Assembly (NCBI GenBank): GCA_964023275.1
Contig: OZ029916.1
Span: 26,860,953 to 26,924,952, forward strand
Source of the DNA: Norana najaformis
Taxonomy: Eukaryota > Annelida > Clitellata > Crassiclitellata > Hormogastridae
DNA: 64,000 nucleotides
Reading direction: 5' to 3'
Shown: positions 56,490 to 64,000 of the stretch, piece after piece
Layout of the letters: the number at the start of each line of letters is the position of its first letter
Position numbering within the stretch: the stretch's first letter is position 1
Made by a program: the position numbers and the translations under genes
The notes under the pieces: generated by a model
Told to the model about the DNA's origin: nothing
Seen by the model: the letters and a program-made list of their open reading frames with translations, nothing else
Database searches by the model: none

Positions 56490-56594
56490 CTATGGCGGCG
56501 TGTTCCGTGTAATGGCGGCCACGTGCACCTGAGGTTAGAGGCCACTGATTGGTCAATGCGGACTTATGGTGTGACGTCATGACGCCTTTAAATA
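56490..56594 (+). promoter_or_regulatory. GNMT core promoter: E-box, inverted CCAAT, CRE, TATA-like box
   Basis: In 105 bp: YY1-like ATGGCGGC twice (about 56491 and 56512), palindromic E-box CACGTG (56520-56525), inverted CCAAT (ATTGG, 56548-56552), full cAMP-response element TGACGTCA (56572-56579) and TATA-like TTTAAATA (56587-56594). A start site about 25-30 bp further would leave a 5' leader of about 125 bp before the ATG at 56745. The motifs are seen; their use is inference. Confidence 0.6.
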
Positions 56595-56744
56595 CCGAAT
56601 ACGATGCAGAATCTGTTCAATCTTCAGAGCCGTTGAAGCGGAGAAATACTGAGCAAAAACAGACAGATTTACGACTAGGTGTACGCCAACTGCAGTCATC
56701 TTCTACAGCTGATCATCTGCGATTGTTTGAACAGATTCTGAGCC

Positions 56745-59700
56745 ATGGTCGACAGCATCTACCGAACGCGTTCGCTGGGAGTGGCGGCGGAGGGAATCCC
56801 GGACCAGTACGCCGACGGTAAAGCGGCCAGGGTCTGGGAGGTCTACATCGGGTCGAAGCAGAGCAGGACGGATCATTACCGTAACTGGATCGTCTCGCTG
56901 CTGACCGACAGAGGCTGCAAGAACATTCTGGACGTTGCCTGTGGAACTGGGTAAGAAACGGTCGGCCCTACTGATCCACCCAATGCCCATCCTATGGCTA
57001 CCTCCCACTCTTCCCTCTGTCCCAGTGGTTAGATTGCTCATCCAGATGTGATGGATCTCCAGATTTTTGCAAATCTAAAACCGAAGCCTAGGTCTGTGTA
57101 TTATATGTGACGAGTCTATAACATTTATTCACTATTCAAATAAAACATGAAATGCATGAAACACGCACGATGCATATCATCAATTAATTAGGCCTATTGT
57201 AACAAAAAAACACATTTAGTCTAGGCCTACTGAAAAGCATTAAATAACATATTAAAAAAACTGCTTAGATCGAAATGTCAAGCTTGATAACTTACAACAA
57301 TGCATAGGCCTAACTACAAAATACAATATGGATTTTGTTTGGCGGATCTCCAGCTTTAGATGACGGGATCTCAGCCTGTAGGTGGCGGATCTCATAGTTC
57401 AGATGGCGGATCTCAAATCAGAGGTGCCGAATGGATCTCAGGTCCGACAGAATCTGGCTAAATTTAACTCCTGCTATGTCCCATGCCCACTTTCGAAGCA
57501 TCCCCAACCGGTCCTATTTTCCATCCTTGCTTCCTTGTGTCCTAACTTAGCCTACTTAAAAGGCTACTTTCATCCTTCGGATCCTTTGCATTCTTTTTTC
57601 TTTTCGTTGTTCATCTTGAAAGTAACCTTCATTTCAAAGCCAAATATCACTTTTAGGCCTAATTCTCGCCCCAAACCAGAGCCGGATTAACCAACATTGC
57701 AGAATATGTCCAATGCATGGACCCTCAACGACAGAAGTTCCTTCTACCACTAACCAGAATAATTTCTCATGCAGATAAAGTCGTTCAGCAAAGACTCCGA
57801 TGGTATCATGGTTTGGTCATTTGGACGAAATGCCAACTAACCGAATCCCAACCAATGCATTATTGCAATGCAAGATGTGAAGGAAAGAGAAGCAAATGAA
57901 TACAATAACTGCGCTGGATAGACAATGTAAGCAGGACTTGGACTAAATGAGAACAGCACTTAATTTGACTTAATATTACTTAGGCCTAATAACCGAAAAA
58001 GTGGAGATCGCCCATCGAAGCCAGACGGTTAGCGTCAGGAACCGATTGATGATGATGACGACGACGATGATGATAATAATAATAAATAAATCCTGAGGGA
58101 TAATAAGTACCTCGGGTAAAAACACAATAATGGTGGTGGTGATGATGATGATGATGATGATGATATGCCAGTATCATAGGGCATAAAATATTTAATATTA
58201 GGCTTTTGGAAACTGCCCAAGCCTTTGGGCTTGCCCTGAAGGTAGCATGGAGAACAGGGCGTCTGCTAAAGCCATTTGGTTTAACGGTTGGCTCATGGTC
58301 GTTTGGTCTGAAGCAAACGATTTTTATGAAGCGCGTTAAGGCGCAAATGCAATTATTTCAGTTGAACGGAATTCGTCATGAAAGGCTTAAGAATTCTGGC
58401 GAATGTTAACCCTTGAACTCCAGATCGCATCGAAAAGGACTGCGGGGCGGTAGTCGATCGAAAAGAAATCAATTTGTAGGCCTATAGTAACGAACTGTTG
58501 CCCACTGCGATTAGCCGCCACGCTGTCTCTCTGCCTGACTTTTGGATCTTGACCAGGAACCGAACCTTTTTATCTATTGATTCTGTTTTGACTGAGCGCC
58601 TGTGAATAAGCTGGTTCCCGCGGCGCGGCTTTCGTTGGGCGCTGTGGAAATCTGGGAATTACGATTACGGTTCTACAGAAAGGTCAAGAGAAAGAAATTC
58701 TTTGCCCTGAAACAACGCCAACTGTCCGATACGTACGACAACTCACGGGTCCCACGGGGTCTGACTCCTCGAGTGAATCGACTTTATCGTGTATGCCAAC
58801 GTGCGAGGTATTCTTAAAATTCAGTCAGTTAGCTGATGCCGCGTGGGTAAGGCCAGTAAAGAATAGGCCTAACATGATTGATATGTTAATGAACTGTCTT
58901 TGTGACTAATTGTGAGATGTGAATATAGATGCTGAGTGAATATTATAAGTGTTTTCATTTATAACTGAAACATAGCAGTAATTGTACAACTTATTACAAA
59001 ATCATTCTATTTCTACAATCCGTCCAGTAGGCCTATAGGCCTATGTTAATTCAAAGTGTGCGGTTTCTGTTGGCACTGCCAGGGCAACTCACCCTTTTGT
59101 AGATTAGGCCTCTAGCTAATGCACTGTGGTTCTTCGACGCCAAAACAATCTTGCTTGCAACCGCTGAGCAACCGAAGTTCAGAAAGTCCAAAGAATGTCC
59201 AAATAAACAAGTAAATCAAGTCACAGTCGACGGACTTTATCAGGACTTGGTTCAACAGGAAAAACTAACAGACCTAGGCCTACAGGCGCATTTCTGAAGC
59301 TCAATTCGCCACCTTTAGACACACACGTGCGATTATTTGCATTTGCGAGCTGACAACATGGTTCACCCAGTTATCCTGCCCAACATCGATGAACAGTTAC
59401 TTGAAAGTCTAGGCGATATTAAGTAATTTGTGAGCGTCCACCATGGTATGATGTGTTCAGTGATAGCAGATTTTGCGCAGTTATGGGCATAAAGCTTAGA
59501 TATGTAGTCGTGTCCTGTGAATAAGCCTATAGGTCTAAGTTTTAAAATGTGTAGGACTACAATTTTCCCCCTACATATATAACTCAATTAATTCGGGAAT
59601 TTTCTGTTTGAATTATTTTACATGTACAGTCCGTGAAAGGGGACCTTAAATGGCCTGGTTCTCTTTCTAACGGGCAGCGGTGGTAATGGATCTCCCCCTA

Positions 59701-62700
59701 TTAATTCACTTAAATATGAGCAGAGTCGAGTCCATACGGTCACTATAGAAAAACGTGTAGGCCTACATTTACATTTACTTTGACATCTGCACTCGAGAGT
59801 CGAGACGTTAACTGCATTGAACTGAAGTGCAAACCTGCACTGAGCAAACGTATAATTAGTCACATCAGTGCACAACTTTTTCACATAATGTATATCTTAA
59901 TTAGGCTTATGGACCTATTTTTAGGCCTAATGCAGGCCTATTACGATTCAATGACTGACACCTGCACTCGCGAGTCAACCAAGATGTTGACTTCATTGAA
60001 CGGAGATGCAAACCTGCATTAAGCTGACGTAGTCATCAGTCACATCAGTCCTCAACACTTTCACAGACATGCATGCATGCGTTTGAACTCTAGATTATCA
60101 GCCAGAAGTATTGGGGTGAACGTGTTGGACGGGAGTCGGTGAACGCAATTACTACACCTCGCTCCGGCTCTAAACACTTCCTCGATCTCCTCGTGTACCT
60201 GCTCAGTCAGTCAGTCAGTCAGTCAGTCTGTCTGTCTGTCTGTCTGTAGGCAGGCAGACAGCTAGACAGACTGTCTGAGACAGACAGACAGTCTGTCTCA
60301 GACAGTCTGTCTAGCTGTCTGCCTGCCTACCTGCCTGCCTTTCTGTCTGTCTTGCAGAGATTAAACGTCCATCTAACTTCGTTTCAATATTTAGGCGAAA
60401 CGCGGTCCGTCAAGTATAGCTCACGTCCGTTCCTCCCCCACTACCCTAAATCCGCTGCTGTTCACAACTTTCACATAATGATTTGCAGAAAAGTGTATGC
60501 AATTTATTTACTATAGTTGCGAGGTCAAACATTTGTAATCAATGAGTGTAAGTGATTTTTATACCGTCATGGTTGTTTGGCGATCTGATGCAACATTTGG
60601 AACATCTGACATCATTCTTAATTTGCAAGCCTCTGCATCAAACCACATCTGCTCAAATAAATAATTTGTTTTGAAGTTGCGTCAATGCTGTAGCAATAAT
60701 TGTTGTGCTAGTTTTTCAATCAGCCACCTGGTGGTTGTAATATCTCAAGATGCGCCTATAGATGTATCATCACTCAGCTGCTATCCTGACACCCCCTCTT
60801 CCTCTTGTCTCTCTCTCTTCTCCAACCCCAAACACCCCCACTCCGTAGCTGCCGCTGTCTCTTCGTCTGACTTTTGGATCTTGACCTTGAACCGAACCCT
60901 TTTGCCTATCGATTTTGTTTTGACTGAGCACCTGTGAATAAGCTGGTCCCGGCAGCGCGGCTTTCGGTGGGCGCTGTAGAAATCTCGGAATTATGATTAC
61001 GATTACGATAGGCGGTGTGTCTTTAGTCTATGACACAATGTTTCATAATGATGATGATGACGACGACGACGATGATGATGATGAAAACAATAATAATAAA
61101 CTCAAAAACTCTTAGATTAACTCTAGTCCAAGATGGCATTTCTCAGCACAATGACTCCAAGCGCAAACACCCTAGATGAGGTGGTAGACGAGGCCTTTGT
61201 TCGCCTCGACGGTCTTAAGTTCTGCGCGGTCCTTGGTTCAGAGATCGAAAAGCAGAAGGTGACTGCCGAACAGTTCTACGACGAGGATGCTGCGCCTCGG
61301 CACCACCGCAACCGCAGCCTACTCTGGTCTGAAGCAGCGCCCATCCTCAATGCAACCCTCGAGACGCAATCGCAGAAGCGAAAGCGCAGCTGCTTCGGTA
61401 GGCCTACTTAGGGAAGTTCGTTGATGAGTTATCAGGCTGGAGGTTTAGGCGAGTTGTGGCGCAGGATTTTGGAATAGCTCAGACCTTGTCGGAAAGAGGC
61501 CGGGAAAGAAAGGAATCAGATATTTGAGTTAGAAAGGACCAGACTCACTGAGGGATACTGTTTATAAACTTTTAAGGAAGCCATAGAGTTGGCATTTGCG
61601 GCAGATCAGATACTGCGCATCCATTTTAAAACCTCTTTGACCTGGCTTCAAATCCAGAGTTGCGCTTGTGAAACTGGTAGCAGATTCTGCAGGCTTGCTT
61701 TGACTGCAGGGGCCTCTTCTTAGACAATGACCATTGAAGGTTTCTCCGATCAAATCACCCTTTTGCCCCACCTCTGCTTTGCGTACATCTGTGACGTTCG
61801 CAGAATCTGCCTTATGCATGACTTTAAAACCATGTCTACCATAGTACATGCTAAACTGGACTACTACAATTAACTTTCTGAAAGTTAACACCTTCCACCG
61901 TGGCTGTATGACCGGCTACCTGCCTGATCCATGGATCTTGCATGACCTGGAACATAATATGACCTTACCTGCCTATCGATTTTGTTTTGACTGAGCGCGT
62001 GTGAATAAGATGGTTCTCTCAACTTAGATTTCTTTGAGTGTTGTAGAAATTACGATTATGATTATAATTGGCCTTCAGAGGAGATAGACACCCCGGTTTG
62101 GTAATGGTAGGCTAATTTTTAACTGTGGTCTCCCTCCAGGTATTATGGCTATTGTAAAAGATCACATTACTTGGATAAGGATGGATTTTTTCTATACTCC
62201 AGTATCGAAGGAATTATTATGTTGCAGGATAGATTTGATTTGTAGCAGTATGAATATTATTACAGTCCAGGATGGTTTGAATTTTTGCTGAATTTGATAA
62301 TTTTGCAAACTGATGTTTTAATATTGATTTGATTAGACTGCAGGACCGATTTGATCATTTTTATAGTGGATTTGATTACTATATTACAGAATGGAGTTGA
62401 TATAATACTGCAGGCTAAATTTAATGTTAAATAGTGGATTTATGCAGCAGAGTTGATTGAGTTTAACATTATGTAAAATCTTGCAAATTCAGAGTAGTTT
62501 GCATGTAGATAGAATTATGTTGTAGGGTGGATTCAGTAATGTTGCTGGAGCAGGGATTCAATGTAACAAGTACTGATGCCAGTGACAAGATGCTCAAGTA
62601 TGCTCTAAAGGAAAGATGGATCCGCCGAAAAGAAGAAGCTTTTGACAAATGGAGTATGTAATGCTAAAGACATTTTAGTAAGACAAAACTTCTGTCAGTT

Positions 62701-63817
62701 TTGACAAATGGAATGTGTAAAACTAGAGGCTCATCAGTAAGACTAAACTGTTTTGCTGCCTCCATTAGGGAGGCATCAGCTTTAGAGAGCCATGCTGTAA
62801 AGTTAATTTAGGTTAGGTAGAGCTAAATAAAACCAGCTGAGGTTCTAGTACTAAACGTAAGGTAAAATATTACATGAAGATATTTGAAACTGAGTAAATT
62901 CTGCAGTAGTGAATTATTGTATATTTATCTAGAGGACCAGCTAAGCTGAATGAGGATCATTCCTTGTCAATCATTCAGAGCTATAGCCTACATGTAGATC
63001 TTTCTCATGTTTTGTTAAGTACTCCTCAGTGAAACTTGATGAGAGGTGAAATCTTTACCAGAATACCTTGTTACTTGTCCAAGGTATGATTTTTTGTGTT
63101 AGGCGAAAATGCAGTGGTTGATGAAACTGGATGATTAACGATGTTCGAGTAGCGTTTCGCCCATGTTCAACAGCATACTCACTATGGATAGTGAAGATAT
63201 GAAATAGAGTCTTATTCAAACGAAGACACACATGTGTTACTCAAATTTGTACTGAGTGAGTACTTTTCATGCATTTCCAGAGGGGCGCTACATTCACTGG
63301 CATCTCCAGGTTTGCTTGCATGGGGGTCAAGAGCATTTCCAGAAGGGCGCTAGATTCTGGCAGTCTACCATACACAGGTCTGGTCTGAGGGGCGCCGGCA
63401 TATAACCAAGAAGGGTGTGGGGGACGAACTGCCCTCTCACTCCTGTCGCTAACTCCACCACTGATATGGCTCCAGAGTTAAAGCTAGTTATTTAATGCTC
63501 GCTTTCCTGAAACTCAGATTTAATCAGACATTTTCTCGGTATACTGTGCAGTTATTGAAGAAGGCAATTGGCTGACACTGGTTGAGGATCTGGAGAATGT
63601 CAAGGGCATTCCGAAGAAAGGCTTTGATGCTGTCATCTGCCTTGGTAATTCTTTTGCCCACATGCCGGACTTTGCTGGCGACCTCAGCAGCCAGAAGTCA
63701 GCTCTGAAAAACTTCATGCATCTCGTTAAGCCAGGTGGGATCCTTGTCATTGACCACCGAAACTATGACGAAATTCTTGCCACTGGACTTGTGCCAGCAA
63801 AGAATATCTATTACAAT
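56745..63817 (+). CDS. GNMT: Glycine N-methyltransferase, first three exons (gene runs off the right edge)
   Basis: Exons 56745-56950, 62526-62653 and 63552-63817 join in phase to exactly 200 codons; vertebrate GNMT has about 295, so the C-terminal third is outside. The start ATG sits in AGCCATGG. The protein opens [17 protein letters not shown] and [17 protein letters not shown], almost as in mammals. Met-less numbering puts the known rat residues in place: Glu15, Tyr21, Trp30, Tyr33, Arg40, Ala64 (in DVACGTG), Asp85, Asn116 and Trp117. Exon 3 has [13 protein letters not shown] and VIDHRNYD; the loop before it is about five residues longer than in rat. Known of the family: cytosolic tetramer making sarcosine and S-adenosylhomocysteine from glycine and S-adenosylmethionine, inhibited by 5-methyltetrahydrofolate. 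Intron 1 is 5.6 kb and full of repeats. Confidence 0.96.
57340..57450. repeat. Degenerate minisatellite around TGGCGGATCTCA (GNMT intron 1)
   Basis: Five diverged units of 21-23 bp: TTGGCGGATCTCCAGC, GACGGGATCTCAGCC, TGGCGGATCTCATAG, TGGCGGATCTCAAATC and GAATGGATCTCAGGTC. Confidence 0.7.
57745..57950 (+). mobile_element. LINE reverse-transcriptase end (family 3, copy 2)
   Basis: The frame [15 protein letters not shown] with following LTES and, after a break, the RWIDNV region is the end of RTE/Jockey-like elements (normally RLRWYGHV...RGRP..RW). The sequence around CTAACCGAATCCCAACCAATG and GCGCTGGATAGACAATGTAA matches 25960-26350. Confidence 0.65.
58040..58170. repeat. GAT/GAC and GATGGT microsatellites
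   Basis: GATGATGACGACGACGATGA at 58048 and following, an AAT run, and GGTGGTGATGATGATG at 58132-58163. Confidence 0.85.
58500..58675 (+). mobile_element. L2-like LINE 3' end, family 1, copy D
   Basis: Only the 3' untranslated module: TTTGGATCTTGACCAGGAAC, TTTTGACTGAGCGCCTGTGA, ATAAGCTGG, TTTCGTTGGGCGCTGTGGAA and GAATTACGATTACG. Matches 11313-11475. Confidence 0.75.
59628..59785 (+). repeat. tRNA-like SINE, 3' part only
   Basis: AGTCCGTGAAAGGGGACCTT, AAATGGCC, AACGGGCAGCGGTGGTAATG, GAGCAGAGTCGAGTCCATAC and TATAGAAAAACGTGTAGGCC, ending in CATTTACATTTAC. The head is missing. Confidence 0.6.
60200..60352. repeat. (CAGT/CTGT)n microsatellite with a perfect 40-bp-arm inverted repeat
   Basis: CAGT tetramers (60203-60227) and CTGT tetramers (60227-60247) run into an exact inverted repeat: left arm 60246-60285, spacer AGACA, right arm 60291-60330. 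The left arm begins GTAGGCAGGCAGACAGCTAG and the right arm ends CTAGCTGTCTGCCTGCCTAC. A single strand could fold into a hairpin of 40 uninterrupted pairs. Confidence 0.95.
60775..61010 (+). mobile_element. L2-like LINE 3' end, family 1, copy E
   Basis: A remnant [20 protein letters not shown] matches SYADSASSPYLSSEFNSKHH of copy A, followed by the 3' module with TTTTGTTTTGACTGAGCACC, AATAAGCTGG, GGTGGGCGCTGTAGAAATCT and an ATTACGATTACG tail. Confidence 0.75.
61040..61090. repeat. GAT/GAC microsatellite
   Basis: GATGATGATGACGACGACG and further GATGATG, ending in AAT triplets; joined to the tail of the LINE copy E. Confidence 0.85.
61133..61411 (+). pseudogene. Unrecognised open frame, 92 codons, in GNMT intron 1
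   Basis: ATG in CAAGATGGC, then [20 protein letters not shown] and [20 protein letters not shown], with third-position GC unlike its flanks. It lies between LINE copies E and F. It may be a fragment of a mobile-element protein or a processed copy of a host gene; I do not recognise it. It is not part of GNMT. Confidence 0.3.
61735..62070 (+). mobile_element. L2-like LINE 3' end, family 1, copy F (internally deleted)
   Basis: Degenerate reading includes [20 protein letters not shown] then VHAKLDYYN, matching copies A and B, after which the sequence jumps to the 3' module (GATTTTGTTTTGACTGAGCG, AATAAGATGG, GTTGTAGAAATTACGATTAT). The region between LDYYN and the module is lost. Confidence 0.7.
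62170..62530. repeat. Degenerate tandem repeat running up to GNMT exon 2
   Basis: Diverged units built on TTGCAGGATAGATTTGATTT: CCAGGATGGTTTGAATTT, CTGCAGGACCGATTTGATC, TTACAGAATGGAGTTGAT, CTGCAGGCTAAATTTAATG. The exon 2 acceptor itself, TTGTAGGGTGGATTCAG, looks like one more unit. Confidence 0.6.
62640..62750 (+). repeat. 59-bp tandem duplication across the GNMT exon 2 donor
   Basis: TTTTGACAAATGGA is followed by GTATGTAATGC at 62640 (used donor) and again, 59 bp on at 62699, by ATGTGTAAAAC. Both copies continue to TAGTAAGAC/CAGTAAGAC and AAACT. In the second copy the donor GT is lost. Confidence 0.8.
63265..63360. repeat. Short tandem duplication, period 61 bp (GNMT intron 2)
   Basis: GCATTTCCAGAGGGGCGCTA at 63271 and GCATTTCCAGAAGGGCGCTA at 63332, each followed by nearly the same CATTC/GATTC. 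Confidence 0.75.
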
Positions 63818-64000
63818 GTGAGTATAAAATAAAATAAACTAAAACAGAATATCTGTTTCAACGAAACTGCATCAGGTGGTGGTCTCTACCCATGTGATAA
63901 AGCATCCACAGTCTGGGCACTGAAAGCAAATTATCATCACTATAAACGACTAGGTGTTTTGAGATAAAACTTTTTTGTGCAACTTCTCCACAAAGGCATA

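Noticed and set aside
56549-56821. Open frame across the GNMT promoter and start region
   Set aside because: It lacks a plain ATG at its start, crosses the TATA-like box, and is in a different frame from the conserved GNMT protein.

Overview
The window is animal (metazoan) genomic DNA. Genes are broken by GT-AG introns, about three quarters of the sequence is non-coding, and decayed non-LTR retrotransposons (LINEs), a tRNA-like SINE, microsatellites and minisatellites are everywhere. The proteins resemble vertebrate orthologues but the repeats do not look mammalian. A bilaterian, probably an aquatic invertebrate, fits best; the species cannot be told from sequence alone.

Layout, all recognised genes on the + strand. 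(1) 116-6586: the last seven exons in view of MELK, a cell-cycle kinase: end of the kinase domain, UBA domain, a greatly enlarged TP-rich linker and the KA1 domain. The 5' part lies left of the window. (2) About 7.4-43 kb: a repeat-rich region. It holds a MITE-like element, an inverted pair of LINE 3' ends (10.5-12.7 kb), tRNA-like SINEs (9.7-10.2, 21.2-21.4, 31.8-32.0 kb), long pyrimidine and CTGT tracts, and a 3.2-kb minisatellite of 33-bp units (21.95-25.19 kb) that itself has a 44-unit, 1,452-bp higher-order repeat. (3) 43715-50062: a four-exon gene for a large protein I do not recognise, with three diverged copies of a ~120-residue domain. Its initiator ATG must lie upstream; candidate small first exons at 18.0, 18.66 and 35.3 kb would put the minisatellite inside (18 kb candidates) or upstream of (35.3 kb candidate) its first intron. 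(4) 51-56.4 kb: intergenic DNA with degenerate minisatellites and LINE scraps. (5) 56745 to beyond the right edge: GNMT, glycine N-methyltransferase, three exons covering its first 200 codons, with a compact promoter (E-box, inverted CCAAT, full CRE, TATA-like box). Its 5.6-kb first intron holds several LINE 3' ends, a SINE tail and a perfect 40-bp-arm hairpin.

The three genes have no obvious shared pathway: MELK is a cell-cycle/stress kinase, the middle gene is unassigned, and GNMT controls the S-adenosylmethionine/S-adenosylhomocysteine ratio. The best leads for something undescribed are the triplicated domain, the higher-order minisatellite and the SINE family. Exon limits were set by hand from splice consensus, reading phase and recalled vertebrate proteins; no search was run.
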